DNA of 64,000 nucleotides from Branchiostoma floridae (GCF_000003815.2 NC_049985.1:19587893-19651892), one strand, 5' to 3'; shown: positions 1 to 12,328, numbered from the stretch's first letter. Notes: generated by a model from the letters alone, not told the origin. A program made the numbers and translations.

Positions 1-754
1 CCCCGCTGACACACATGAAATTTAGTTAAATTTTCATTTTGATTCAGTGAGCTAGAATTTTACAATCAAGGATGTTGTGTGAACCATATGATAGATTGCA
101 CATACAAGCACCAGATGCGGAGGCAGAAGCAGGACATTTTGTAGTTTGTATGGAGGGACATGGTATTGAAGGACATATTGTTGACCAAATTTTCACCAAA
201 TCCACCAAATATTATGAAATTATTATATGCTGCGTATATTTCCTAGATGTATTTCAAGCAGCAAATTTTGCTGGTAGACATCTTTACTAGTATCAGTGGG
301 AAAATACAGCACACAAGAGTCTCAGCTTTATTTGCTCCCCAACATTCCCCACCTTCCCGCTTAGCCATCATTGAAATTTGAATCTTTTGTGGAAGCGTGG
401 TGGTTACAGCCTGGGTACCATATCATCAATACTACTGGGGCTCCTTACACTCACTGCCCTTACTTAACTGGCCCTCCTTACACTCACTGCCCTGCAAAAA
501 GTTGATTTTTTAGCAACGAGTGTAAGGCACTGATGGTACCTGGTCTAGAGAGATGGAGATGCAATTGAGATTGACTCTAAATGTGTTCTTGACATCAGCT
601 TATATACCAAAGTACCTGAATCATAATGATAATAATTTGTATTTGGGATCACTGTTTTTCCTGCATACCTGCACTGGTGATCATTAAAGTTTTTTAAACT
701 AAAAAGTTCCACTGCACACACAACGGTTGTCAACGTATAAGTTATAGTATATGT

Positions 755-942
755 TGTACATGCCTTTAAGTTTGCTGGGATTTAATTTCGTGGTAGCAGG
801 GAAAAGGACATTTCGCTGTGGTTTAAAGTTCGCTGTAGCACCATGCCATGAAAAAATGCTTGCGGTGGTTTTAAATTCACGAAGTGGCCAACACAAAAAC
901 TGGAAACATTAGATCCACCGCGAACATCTCGTGCATTTACAG
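755..942 (-). mobile_element. GCGG-type MITE, diverged copy
   Basis: About 190 bp in reverse orientation. Its blocks (GTGGATC..., TTCGCGGTGG-like runs, final GTGCATTTACAG) match the better copies at 22569-22783, 25921-26130 and 45682-45879. The termini resemble TACTGTAAATGCA / TGCATTTACAGTA, consistent with a TA-flanked cut-and-paste MITE. No coding capacity. Confidence 0.7.
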
Positions 943-1551
943 CTTCGTGACTGGTAAACAATTAGAAATACTACATTCTGCATATTGTAAATTGTAGCTG
1001 ATATATCTTTCATATAGACTAACCAATAGAATCTAAAGACTTTTTTTAAGTTAATAATCTTGTCAATTTCTCAACAACAAAAAAGTCACAGTGCACACGT
1101 AACATAAGTACTAAATATTGTAACCGTAACAAATTATATGACACATAATACTGACGGTCTAGTTTATATATGGGAGCTTACTTTAATTAAAACAATGTTT
1201 ATCTGCAGTGACATCTTCACGGCGATCATTATAAGGAAAACAAGAGTTCAATTCTAGAGACACAGCCACACTGTGCATTAATTGTGATGATGATGTAAAC
1301 GTTATAACTCACCTGTAAGGCTGGAACCGGGAGCGTTACGTTGACAGCCGTAATTGTACGCCGAGATTTTCTGGTTACCGCTGTGAATCTACCTCGTGCC
1401 ACCAAGCAACTATCAAAACTATGGCTCCTATCAGTATCAATGTGGTGTTATCTATTCTTCACAGATGCTAAGTTAACCATAATCTTTTGAAAAATTATAT
1501 AAACGACCGTTGTACGGGTACTTGCTTTTACATCGCACATAAGGCTACATC

Positions 1552-1687
1552 TAGCCTGGTATCCAGCCATATTGTAGCTCTCAAGTCTCGCCTGCCATTT
1601 GCGGAGAGAACAGAAGAGACTCGGGACAGTGCTCGGGAGCTATGATACGGAGAGAACAGGAGCTATATACGGCTGGATACCGGGCTA
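1552..1687. mobile_element. Short foldback MITE (TAGCCTGG termini)
   Basis: Begins TAGCCTGGTATCCAGCC and ends with its near-perfect reverse complement GGCTGGATACCGGGCTA, so about 17-bp terminal inverted repeats enclose about 100 bp. A second, smaller member is at 20434-20488. No ORF. Confidence 0.75.
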
Positions 1688-2062
1688 TCGCTACGAAAAG
1701 GCCGCCATTTTGATCATGCTGATCAGCTGGTCTGCTCGACTCCCATCACGCATTGCGCGGCAGCTCCCTCTTAGTCTACCACCGACAACTCTCGTTAATG
1801 ACAGCGATCTGGAACATTGGATCGTAATCTATACCCGACACTATCGCCTAATAATTTCCCATTTTTAACGACAAGAAACGCTAATGACAACAGAATGGGG
1901 TGTGTATGTACGACTGCACGGAAGTTGAGAACTGCGTTACTGCGCGTCCTCTGCACGAATGAAGACTTGTGAAAAACTTCTCGCCTTTTATACGTTTCCT
2001 CTCAGTGGGCTTGGCACAAAGCCATGCATATCTTATCATAGCCCCTGGTCAGCAAACAGCAG

Positions 2063-2242
2063 GGATCACAAATCCAACGTGCTAACCACAACACCATATA
2101 TATCGATCTCGGAGATACGAGGACGAATCTTGAAAAGAAAAGGGGGAGTAGTGTAACAGTGGGGTTCTAGCGCTGCCAAACTGACCACGCCAACAGCTCT
2201 TGAGCTTTTGGTGTTGTGGTTAGCACGTTGGATTTGTGATCC
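2063..2242. repeat. Exact 33-bp inverted repeat of the tRNA-like 5' half
   Basis: Positions 2063-2095 are the exact reverse complement of 2210-2242, with 114 bp between the arms. The arm covers the D arm and anticodon-like arm of the SINE head and stops before the B box. Confidence 0.85.
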
Positions 2243-2420
2243 GGCTGCCCGGGTTCGGCGCGGGTTCGAATCCCGGGAGTCGGGATGTTGTTTCTTTCTG
2301 TTCTTACTCGCCCCTCCGAACTTCTACAATTCCTCTAGATTTCCCTGGTCCGCCCCTAATCTCCTAGCAGTCTCTTCGTCGGGTCGATGACCTCCGTGGC
2401 AAGGACGACGGCGCTTTGCT
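2205..2420 (+). mobile_element. tRNA-derived SINE
   Basis: A tRNA-like head contains an A-box-like D arm at 2209-2227 (TGGTGTTGTGGTTAGCACG) and a perfect B box at 2262-2274 (GGGTTCGAATCCC). It is followed by a body containing GTCTCTTCGTCGGGTCGATG (from 2369). The same body occurs in reverse at about 6780-6940. The acceptor stem does not pair and TTCG is duplicated before the B box, so this is not a working tRNA gene. The 33 bases at 2210-2242 are also present as an exact reverse complement at 2063-2095. Confidence 0.7.
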
Positions 2421-3149
2421 GACAAAGGAACACCGGGACTTCCTTCTAAGAAACTTAATGGCGTCTTTTGGCTTGTCTTGCTTCCGCTTGGTTTCTCAGA
2501 TGTAAGCTTAAGCTCATATGATAAGTCAATACAAATAACAAATAGAACCATTGTTTGTAAAAAAAAACAGGTCGGTACTAATGATTCAATCAACGATAAC
2601 GCAAGCATTCATTACTAGCTTAAGCTAAGGGCACAACCCGCCGTACGTGCAAATACGTGCTGTCTACGTGCCAAAACGTGGGCAATCTTTGGGGATCCGT
2701 AAGTGGTAGGTACCGCCTCCGTACGAACTCATAGGGAATCCTACGGATTTCGGAGCACGCAGACACGCCGTAGAACTTTACGTGCAGGCAAAAATTTGTG
2801 TGCCATCGAGCTGCGGATTCGCCTCCCCCCCCCCCGTACGTGCGTGCCAGTACGGGGTACGCGTCTGCCCTGTACAGCCTGAACGTTTTCAGAAATACGT
2901 GGCGGACGTGGCCTTCCATAAAAATGTACGTATAAATTTCAAGTACAGCGGGTTATGCCCTTAGCTTTAGTTACCGAACATAATAAAGGAACCCTCCGGC
3001 TAGCCTCCGTGGCAGTCTGTTTAACATGGATTCATGGAATTCAGGCTACAGCATGTGGATACATGTACGTTTTATATAGAGCTTTACACCTGTCAGGCAG
3101 TTATCAGGCAGTGCCTAGTTGTCCCACGTATGTCAAATTTTAGCACGCG
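2421..3149. other. Non-coding stretch
   Basis: I see no gene. There are scattered ACGTG/CGTAC-rich words and a short C run near 2827-2836. Reading frames here lack motifs, splice structure or composition typical of coding DNA. Confidence 0.5.
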
Positions 3150-3333
3150 TTTTCAATCAATTTCTTGACGATGTTTGACACATTTTCGTGCAACTATCCG
3201 GCATTGGTGACTTTTCGTCGTGCAGATAATTGAAGTCAGTAACAATAGTGAATGGGAGCCGCTTTGGGGATTCTGTGTAATTGACCGAAGTGTGCGATTA
3301 TCCGACGTGCGATTAACTGGCTTCTATTGTACT
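3150..3333. mobile_element. Degraded pogo/Tigger-like MITE
   Basis: Internal words (GTGCAACTATCCGG, ATTCTGTGTAATTGACCGAAG, GCGATTAACTGGCTTCTATTGTA) match the copies at 46840-47005 and 52923-53110. Those have CAGTAG...CTACTG ends and TA flanks. The left end has decayed here. Confidence 0.55.
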
Positions 3334-3877
3334 TCGTTATGACGGTGTTTGTATGTTTGTCTGAATCTGTACAAGCCATTTCCAATGAAATATGGCCTAT
3401 CAGCTTTGGCCTGTGAGCAATTAGCTTTTATTCTTCTCCTCCACTTTGAATTAGCTTTTGTAATGACGCAGTCCGTAGAAGTAAGATCCATTATCTTGTC
3501 TTCATATTTTAGTGAAGAAGGTTTTTCCATGGCATACATACCTATCTAGTCCCTTTACCGCCTGTTCGTTGGGGGGACAAGGTAGACATGAAGATGGTAT
3601 ACAAGCTTCCTACATTTTACCTGACTATATAACGATTCTGCACCCCGAAGGTCTACTAAGAAAGTAACGTATTCACTGTTTATCAAACCAGAAAAAAATC
3701 GGCTTCATTTCCTAGCCTTTGACTTAGAAGGAACTCATTAACAACAGCACTTTACATCTCACGGGGTACGAGGTTTCCAAACCCTTGCCTAGATTTTGAA
3801 ATCATGACTAGCCCTTACTTTCAACTCTGTTTTCTTCTTCTTCATTTAAGATTCCCAAAAGTTGGCCAATATCAGCA

Positions 3878-4101
3878 CCTTTTCCTGCCCTCCCAGAAAC
3901 TCTTGGCAAGATACAGCGATGTTTTCACCAAGTTTGTGGCATTTCTGTCATGACCTTTAAAACAGACCCAGCCGTGGGGTGTTTGGCGAGACTTGTTCAG
4001 AACCTTTTCCTGTTCTTCCAGGAACTCATGGCAACTTACAGCGATGTTTGCGCCAAGTTTTGGCGTTTCCCTCATGACAGTGAATCAGACCCAGCTGTGG
4101 A
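3878..4101. repeat. Two-copy tandem duplication, period 125 bp
   Basis: The segment starting CCTTTTCCTG at 3878 recurs at 4003 with the same order of words (GGAACTC/GAAACTC..TGGCAA, ACAGCGATGTTT, CATGAC, CAGACCCAGC) at roughly 80 percent identity. No gene is evident in it. Confidence 0.7.
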
Positions 4102-5486
4102 TGGTGAATGAGAGCACCGTGTGTCTTTACATCTATTGCCAAGTAAAAATAATTAAAAACGACGGTAGTATTTTGCTGAGTAACAGCGGTTGGTCCCTTA
4201 GTAGGTATTAGGCCTGTTCTGGACGACCAAGGATTCAAGGTTTTAAACCTCATCGACCCAAGACAGAAATGAAAAGAATCGCAGTCATTAGGATAGGGTG
4301 TTAAGAGCTTTTGTCAATTTTTGTCATCCCGACCCCTGATTGAACTTTTCTTCCGGTGTTTCAAGTGTAGACCGAGAAACGACATCGTTTTCGCTGTCAC
4401 TGAGGATTTCAGAAGGAACTTGGCTATCTTCCCAAATAAGGGGAAGCTGTGTCGGCGTCTTTTCTTCCTGTCGTTTCGTATACAGCCGTTAAATTCAGGA
4501 CAGGCTGAAGTCTAGATTAGTCAGCGACAAGTTCCATTGAAATTACTTCCAGAGTCTCAACAAAGAATCACGCTTCTTTACAACTACAGTCATACTGCCC
4601 AAGAAGAGTGATCACTCAGGCAACCGACAGAATCCGGTTTGTGCAGACAGGTGGTCACAGGATTCTTAATTCTTGTGTCAGTGTGGAAATTGTCTAAGGG
4701 GCCACCAAATGTGGTCACATTAGCCAGGTAATCCTTATGCACCGGTGGTCAGTTGTACAGGTTTGACTGTGTGTCAAAATGATAACGTTTTTTAAATCAT
4801 TTCTGCAACTTTATTTCAGTTTCATCCCAAAATGTAAAAAAGTTGCAGCATAATTTGATCACGACTTTGGACATTCTAAAACATCTTTTTGAAAACTCCA
4901 ATATGAAATGGTACAGTCCATTTGCTTGTATAATTTCAGTTGTTTATTATAACTTTTCCGACGCCACCGTGTTTGGTACTAACACATGCTTGTTATTTTC
5001 CCTTTGTCACAAGTCGTTTAGGGTAAAGATTGAGCAAGAGGAAGACTCGCCTATTCTAAAACAGGGGGTGGACTGAGTTCATAGATGAATTCCCCTGTAT
5101 ACCAAGTTTGTTTTCGTGTCCTGAAGAGGCCAGGCAGTGTAGTGTAGGGAAACCGTTACGGCCACACGGCTAACGATCAAATTCTCCTATAATGTCAGAA
5201 AGATTGTGATGTACACAAATCCATTTCGACATCAACATGTTTTTAAATTTCTTATGGCATTTCTGTTGAGGTGAACAGTTTGCCAGCTGGAACAATTGGT
5301 AAGGAGATCAGCGAACCTACATGGTGCTTTAGGAACTCCTTGATTTCCATGGCATGGCGAGATCAGGCAGTAAGCCAAACTACTGTCAGCGTTACACCCC
5401 CGCAGGATGACAAGCACATTCTCACCAGAAACTGCGATACTTGCACATTTTTTGACGACAGGGAGTATTTTCTGTGGTCTTTCTTA
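4102..5486. other. Non-coding stretch
   Basis: No recognisable gene or repeat family was found. Several short open frames exist but none carries a motif or splice pattern. Confidence 0.45.
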
Positions 5487-5518
5487 GGCCATGCTGATTT
5501 GATTATATGGATGACATC
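5487..5518 (+). mobile_element. Solo Harbinger-type A terminus
   Basis: One isolated terminal repeat (GGCC..TGATTTGATTAT followed by GGATGACATC) just upstream of a full copy of the same family. Confidence 0.7.
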
Positions 5519-5661
5519 ATTTGGGAAGCCCAAAGCTGTTTTACAGGCCTTTGCGGTTGGAACAGCTGTGGTGTACTGTGCTGACCTCATGCTGATGCTG
5601 AAACTGTGCAAGTGTGTGTTTATCATCAGATCATGAGGGACGGACTAGAGTATGTTTATTA

Positions 5662-6071
5662 GGCCATGTATATTTGATTACATGAACGACATCCTCTGAG
5701 AACCCCAACACTGGTGCGAGCGTGCCAATAAAAAAGTTTGGTAAAAAAAAAAAAGTTGCCTTCATGTTGAAATCTAAGTGATCATGCAGGAAGTTTGAAC
5801 AAATGACTGAAAACACAGAATATGGTATATCGAATAACATATCCTTCATGTTTTGGTCTTCTTCTATGACATTGGAATTGAAATTGCCACGCTATGACAT
5901 AAGTAGATGTTTTCTGATATTTTTTTCGCATTCGACAGCATATCATGCTCATTTTGCAGTTGCTTTGTAAGATTTATAGAATGGTTGAAAACTTTTTTTT
6001 ATATATACTTGGAAATGGCCAAAAATTGATGCGCGCGCGGATGTCATCCATATAATCAAATCAACATGGCC
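5662..6071 (+). mobile_element. Tourist/PIF-Harbinger-like MITE, family A
   Basis: Starts GGCCATG..ATTTGATTA and ends with the inverted version (TAATCAAATCAACATGGCC). Both sides are flanked by TTA (5659-5661 and 6072-6074), a 3-bp TWA target duplication typical of PIF/Harbinger. The body of about 410 bp shares GTTGCC, GAAATCTAAGTG and GAACAAATGACTGAA blocks with family members at 21490, 46600, 47300, 56550 and 63120. No transposase. Confidence 0.85.
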
Positions 6072-6779
6072 TTATTAGATCACGAGGGATAGAAAAGTAT
6101 GTATCTTTGGATTATGAGGGACCGACGTGTGTGTTTACCATTATATGACGACTCGAGGGACAGATATGTGCGTGTATTTCTTAGTGTTAAACTACTTTTT
6201 ATTCTATTCTAGCTTTGTAAAGGTTTAAACAAGTTGAAATTACTTTGTGAGTCAAAATAATGAACTTTGTACTAATCGTTATTAAGAGCAATCAATGTAC
6301 AGTTACTATTTGATGTGCTACATAGCTTTTAGACCTTGCCTTGTTTCATAAATAAATATTGTTATAACAAAGAATAACGGTCGTTTTATCAATCTTTATT
6401 GAAAATCGAAAATTGTAGACAGGTTAAGCAATTACATACCATCTTACTTACCATGCCATCAATTTTTACATGTATGTGACTTGTCCTGTGATACGCAGCA
6501 CTGCAGCTAGGTGTCGCTACTAACAGATGCTGTCCCAAACGTAAGGCATTTAGACATTTACATAGATAGCTCAGTCTCATGGTGGCATGACACAGTATTT
6601 AACAGCGACCCACGTCCTCATTAGTAAATTTAGTTCGGGTATAAATTAGTGCCTTACAGTTTTTGCAAAGGCACAACAGCGAGGTGGAAACTGTGGTGAA
6701 TGGCAGAGGAATACATCAGTTCTGACACTGTATAAGTTGTATTACGATGCTTGTTCTGCCGATGTGAATTTGCGCCTTG

Positions 6780-6940
6780 ATACTGTTACTGCGTCCGGGC
6801 ACTGCCTGTGCGTCGGCTGCAGTTCCATGACCTCCGCTAGGGGTCGAATCATCGACCCGACGAAGAGACATTTTTGTGAAGGCATTCCAAACAGGATAAC
6901 TGAAGAAAAGAAACGACGGGTTTCCATCATCCCGCAAGTT
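6780..6940 (-). mobile_element. tRNA-derived SINE body, reverse copy
   Basis: Read on the minus strand it contains GTCTCTTCGTCGGGTCGATG and a preceding CGTTTCTTTTCTTC stretch, the same order as in 2280-2400. No tRNA-like head is visible. Confidence 0.55.
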
Positions 6941-7015
6941 TTCTAGTTATCATATTAAGTGACACTAAAAGATCCTAAAACGCAAACATGATCGTACCGG
7001 CTGTACAGTACAGTA

Positions 7016-7335
7016 GAGATATACAACAACAATCTTTATTGACACAACAAAAGTACAGCGACTTTCGTAAGGTCTACATGTATAACAATACTTACAGTAC
7101 AACTAAAGACACATATACGGATATCTATAGGTATGAAAAAAATCAACATATAGGGTCTAGCATGTCATTTACACTATTGGTTCTACGGTATAAACATCCG
7201 TGGATATATTTGCCTACTTTAAGTAGTACTTATACACAGTGAGGGTTATCGCCTCCCAGAATGTAGTTGAATTTATCTATCGAACAGAGAGTAGCAAATT
7301 CTTTAGAGCAAGCGGAAAGTAACGTGAACAGCTCT
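7016..7335 (-). mobile_element. 3' end of a CR1/L2-like LINE
   Basis: On the minus strand a translation reads SKEFATLCSIDKFNYILGG, then a stop, then KVGKYIHGCLYRR. This pattern (DKF.YIL ... K.GKYI..C...R) is typical of the last residues of LINE ORF2 and is matched by the copy at 8784-9155. It is followed by AATAAAG and a short GTT-type simple repeat at 7016-7040. It is 5'-truncated and contains stops, so it is dead. Confidence 0.6.
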
Positions 7336-7864
7336 GTGCGTTTATCATTATATCGAAAACAATCCATCTATTATAGAGTCTTGAAATTCTTCATCTATTA
7401 CTATCTGTGGCGTACATATTGATCTCTGCATAACAGGCGTTTACATGAGTCTGCGAGGGAGATCCCTAGTGGTAAAGACTGACAGCCGAGGTCATACCTG
7501 ATGACCTGAGCATGCCTGAGCTATCATGATGTTCAAAGTATGACAGTCTTAAGAACAAAGAAAGCTTCTGTAACACTTGCTTGTAACTTAATCTGTTGTA
7601 TTTAGACACGGGAATGGAAATAACGCATTATCTATATATTGGGTAAGAAATCATATTTGGAATGGTATTTGACCTATGCCTATCAAATAGAGTATAGTAC
7701 TACCCTTTTCCGCTAGGTGGCTCTGCACACAAGGCTGAATACCAGGCAAACCCTCCTCTAGACGGGCATAAGAAGTAAAGATGGACCTGAACGTTTACAT
7801 AGAAATCTAAACGTCAGAAATTCAACGCTATGTTTTTCCAAGAAGGAGTCTTTGATATTTGTTG

Positions 7865-7930
7865 ACCAATCAGCAGGAGAATAGAAGTGACGTCATCAGA
7901 GCGGTGACGTCAGTAGAGATTTTTATAGTG
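7865..7930 (+). promoter_or_regulatory. Possible orphan promoter: CCAAT, two CREs, TATA-like
   Basis: Within 66 bp there is a CCAAT box (ACCAATCAG at about 7864-7872), two perfect CRE palindromes TGACGTCA at 7888-7895 and 7905-7912 (17 bp apart), and a TTTTATAG TATA-like box near 7921. The order and spacing are those of a plus-strand cAMP-responsive promoter. I find no coding exon immediately downstream, so the transcript, if real, is non-coding or has a distant first coding exon. Confidence 0.35.
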
Positions 7931-8581
7931 ACATGCCGGGCCGACAGACACCGCTGTCGTGACAGGTCCTCACTATGTAAATAAATTCGATGTTCTGAGA
8001 AACATCTATTTGCTGGATGCGAAAGTCAATGACCTAAAGGTCAGAGCATACGGCATATCTAATGATTTTCACTGTAGATATACAACATATAGCTAGAACT
8101 TAGCTAAAATAGATATACTTGTCATAAAATCATTATGCCTTATACAATCAGCTCTTATCATTTTAACGCTCGCTCACTCGTTGGTTAATTTATGCATTGA
8201 GGTAACGTCAACATGCCATGCATTATATGACCGCAGACTACCAAGAGAAAATTCGAATTCGGCCAACAATTAATATCAGTGTCGATATTTTTATCTTACT
8301 TGGCTAAGCCATAGGTCAAAATAAAGATATGTTTTATCATTTTTTATAATTCAATAAAGACCTCAAAGGGTACGGTGTTAGACTACTGGCTATACGATTA
8401 CGTACCATATATTAACTGCTTGATTTGGAGAGTCAATTGCAAAGTAAAAATGGAGTCATGGTCTTGTGTCTTCTCAGTTCGTGTTATGACCAAATAACTG
8501 TTTAATAAATTTGTTGTATGTCTACTAACACACATTCACATTGAACCGTTTCTTTTTCCCTGTCTGTCTGACAGTACTAGG

Positions 8582-8690
<109 letters not shown>

Positions 8691-8783
8691 GTAAAAGAAG
8701 TAATAGTACAGTAGTAGCAGGAGTAGTGGAGTTGGTAGTAATAGTTGTACAGTATAATAGTATTAACTGTTGTAGAGAACTTT

Positions 8784-9155
8784 GTGAGTGAGTGAGCGTG
8801 AGAGAACTTTATTGCATGACATTTGTACATGGTAAATGTATGGCAACAACTATTACACAAAATACAAAATAGGTGTATGGAATAAGACTTAACATCCTAA
8901 TTAACATAACAAGAAGGGGTAACACAAGTCATTGATATAGTTTTCACAATCGAGTTAGGCTAATCATGAGTTTAATTATTCTTTCTAATAGCAAAGCAGT
9001 CTTTGATATATTTGCCTATCTTTGCATTATGGAAGTTGTGGCATCTAAAGATATATACAAATTTGTCTGTAGCATCGAGTCTATTGAAATCTGCTGTACT
9101 GGATTCGAGAACTGTGAATAGCTCATTACGTAAATTAGCGTATCTAGAACATAGT
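8784..9155 (-). mobile_element. 3' end of a CR1/L2-like LINE
   Basis: The minus-strand frame ending at 8972 reads YANLRNELFTVL ... DATDKFVYIF ... KIGKYIKDCFAIRKNN, which looks like the C-terminus of a LINE reverse transcriptase ORF. Downstream on the minus strand come a 3' UTR, AATAAAG (about 8808-8814) and a short CTCA-type repeat (8784-8796), the usual tail of CR1/L2 elements. The 5' side is lost in TAG-rich sequence. Confidence 0.65.
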
Positions 9156-10833
9156 AGTGGGAGAGGTAGTAGAAGTAGTAGTTGTAGTACGTAGGAGGAG
9201 AAGGGGGTGTTGTAGTTGTAGTACAGTATAGCAGTAGCACAGTATATAGTAATAGTAATACCTCTTGACATGTTTTGATAGTGACTCCTAAATGTATACT
9301 AACCAGTCCTAGAGTTTCATTTAAAACATCCGAGCTTCCCTTCCACGAAGACTGAAAGAGAACAAACGTCACTGATTATCGGAAAGGCAGGAGAATTACC
9401 AGACTACGTTGAATACTTTGGTTGACAGCGGAACGTCAGATGTAAATAGTCCGTCCGACACCCCGGTTTTGATGACGTCAACACGATTCGCTGTGAGTCC
9501 GTTGTTAGGACGGCTCTTATGGTGATGTTATGGGAAATGTCGGTGGATAATACACGAATAACGGTTTCCAATTAAAAATGTCATTGTACAAGAGAACCTT
9601 GACACACCAGTCCTGTACGTACAAGGTATAAGCGGACTCCTATAGAGCAGATAGTCCTATTATCATAATATTGTCCCACAAAAGATTAAATACATTTCAC
9701 AGTAGATCGGACTGCGGTTATGATAGAGATATTCTATTTGGTTGTATAGAAAGTAAACCCCATCACTTAAAGGTGTATTCACATAAGCGTGTACATCATG
9801 TCGTCCGTTTGAGGTCTGAAACTTTTTTTCCATACTCAGTCCGGTACGCACAGTACGAATCTCATATGCATCTCGATCGTTTTATGTCAGTTTTCAGTAA
9901 TGCAAGCACAGCATGGGGCTGGGGGCAAATCATACTTCTCAACCAGCTAACTACTCTGGAATGTTATCTGTTTACTACTGTAATATTTTTCCAGGCTACG
10001 ATATCCATACGGACCTCATACGGACTTGAATATATACGCACCTATGTACAAACTGAGCTCATTCTTGGGATCATCTTGTCTTTGTTATACGAAATTTAGC
10101 TGTCTCTTACGATGAAGGCTTAGATCCTTGATTGGTTCTGTGATGCCTCTGTCACATTATCCACGATCTTCGGGCGTATCGATGGAAGGTCGGCCATATT
10201 TAAGGTCGATAGAGGGTTTCGCCCATTTTTCACCTGAAAACCGTCCATGTCAAATGTAGGCCATGTACCTTGTACAAATGTTGTGCAATAAAATTATTAT
10301 TATAAGCGAGGCTCGGGCGATTGCCGCAGAATCGTCGTCCGATCGATTTTCGCCATATGTGACAGGGGCATAATAGCCTGCTTGAAAACCCTACAGCATC
10401 TAAATCGTACGATGGGATTGGACGAATGTGACACCAAATCCCCTGACACGGGGACACGGCCTACAATACAAGGACATTTAGGTCAACTGGGTCAGGGGAA
10501 CTATGGTGAGAACTTTTCTCATGTGGTCAAGCGTGGCATAGTCAATTTGCTCAGTGTGATGTCATAACAAAACACGCCCCAATGCTCTACACCTAAAAAG
10601 GCGTTGAAAGTCGAATCCGTATGTCATCCCTAGTCGGTTCTTCGTATACAGTCATAACAAACGCTTTCACTAAGTTGAACGATCAGATGCTGAAAGAGTA
10701 TGGTGTGAACATACCATAGTCTTTTTGAGGGCCGTAGGGTTGTTATCCATTGTATCTACGGCGATAGAAAAGCAGTACGGTTGGAAACCTCTTTTCCTGA
10801 CCGAAAATTGATGCATCCATGTAAAGGTGGTGG
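9156..10833. other. Non-coding stretch with scattered repeat fragments
   Basis: No gene is supported. The phrase ACGGACTTGAATATATACGC occurs at about 10020 and again at about 11027. GAATGTTATCTGTTTACTAC near 9959 resembles the arms of the inverted repeat at 10834-10982. A plus-strand frame at 9671-10099 is open but has no motif. Confidence 0.4.
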
Positions 10834-10982
10834 TCGTTGGAAAAATAATAGAAATTGGACAAACGTAAACAAGTAACATGTCAGACGAGTTAGCTGGGTC
10901 GCTGACCATACTTCTCTGTCAGCTAGCTCATCTGGCATGTTATGTATCTATATTTGTCCAATTTGTACTATTTTTCCTGCGA
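10834..10982. repeat. Large foldback, about 65-bp arms
   Basis: The left arm (10834-10901) reads GTCGTTGGAAAAATA ... AATTGGACAAACGTA ... ACATGTCAGACGAGTTAGCTG. The right arm (10920-10982) is its imperfect reverse complement, ending TATTTTTCCTGCGAC. The loop is about 18 bp. It is possibly the remnant of a MITE. Confidence 0.7.
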
Positions 10983-11398
10983 CCTGTGGAGCCTGGTAGA
11001 GACTAAATGTGTCACATGCACCTCAAACGGACTTGAATATATACGCATGTGTGACCCCACCCATAACCAAATCAACATGGCCTTCATTAAACTGTGCAAC
11101 TTGCTACATTATATGGTGATGTACCGATGACCCTATTTCCTGTTCCAGTACAATTTGCTTCGGGGATTCAGCTTAAAAACACCGCCCGGATTTCCCAGTA
11201 AACCGTCATTAGAGTTCAACAACCGCAACCATAGGAAAAAGCCAACAACCCAATTTTCCAAGCAGATATTGTAACGGAAGATTGTGTCTACCACGTTTTA
11301 CACAAAGCTGCAAAACGTGACCACCCAAAAGGAATACGTGGCGGTCGTAAAACCTCGTGATACATCAATCATTGTAATTGAAAAGTCGTAAAATAATC

Positions 11399-11622
11399 TA
11401 ATAGACATTTAGGAGCAAATAACAAAGGTGTTTTAAAACTTCGTTAGCACATGACCAATTCATTTTCTTAAATATCTTGCTTTTATCTTTTAGAGGTAAT
11501 AAAATATGTAAAGTATGTTGTATGGAATATTGCTTTAAAGCAGCTATCATTGTTATATTTCTTCTTTTATGGGCACTTGTTTGAATATATAACCATCGTA
11601 GAAATATCAATTCCTGAGCCAC
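11399..11622 (-). mobile_element. Possible LINE ORF2 C-terminal fragment
   Basis: An uninterrupted minus-strand frame of 74 residues includes KRRNITMIAALKQYS and ends NEVLKHLCYLLLNVY. Its hydrophobic and basic pattern resembles the tails at 7016-7335 and 8784-9155, but no diagnostic motif is present. Confidence 0.3.
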
Positions 11623-11802
11623 GGCCTCAAGGAAAACACCTTCAAGGTCTTGTCAAGACGAAGGAATTTGTATTGGGAGTCCGGGAGAAGTCTGGTAAAC
11701 ACACTTGTTGAGCCCGCGCCAAGCTCATGGCGAAACTATGTAAAACACGTGGAGTAGTTTGTACAGGCGGTTTGTACACGTGAGTTTAGAACACACAGGT
11801 TA

Positions 11803-12328
11803 GGCCAGAGCAAGTAAATTCTATGGATGACATTCTCTGCCGACGTCATAGTGAGATAGGGCGAACAAAAAACAAGATGGGTAAAAAAAAACAAGATGGC
11901 TAAATTTTCCAAATATACACACTAAACGTTAAAAAAAAAGAATTGAAGCGACGAAACATGGTATCACAGCCTACAAGGCATTCATTTCTGTATTCAAGAC
12001 ATGCACTAGTGTAGTAAAGGTGACACTAGTGTGGTAGACTGGTATCACTTACCAACATGGCATGACACTCATGGCTTCCATATTGGGACCACTTTTACAA
12101 CAATCTAACTAAATTTGTAGTTTCACTTCTACAATTACAGTCATGGCTACCTGGCTACTGTCACTTCTACAAGTACAACCGTCAGCCTACAAAACAACAT
12201 ATTTGCCCATTTTGGTACTCGTCATGTTGACCATCTCTGAAGAAGAAAAAATCTTGTTTTTTTTTTCGAAATCAGGCAAAAATTAATGCCCGCGCTGATG
12301 CCATAGATAAGATTTACTTGCTGTGGCC
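11803..12328 (+). mobile_element. Tourist/PIF-Harbinger-like MITE, family B
   Basis: Begins GGCCAGAGCAAGTAAATTC then TATGGATGACAT, and ends with the inverted form (ATAGATAAGATTTACTTGC then TGTGGCC). It is flanked by TTA on both sides (11800-11802, 12329-12331). The body shares ACATGGTATCACAGCC and ACACTAGTGTGGTAGAC with the second copy at 23696-24169. The termini share their outer GGCC and inner TATGGATGACAT with family A but differ in between. Confidence 0.85.

Noticed and set aside
2205-2282. Functional tRNA gene
   Set aside because: A and B boxes are present but the acceptor stem does not pair, the region between the arms is irregular, and the body recurs as a repeat; it is a SINE head.
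9671-10099. Plus-strand open frame of 142 codons
   Set aside because: Composition is not coding-like, it contains repeated non-coding words found near 11027, and no domain is visible.
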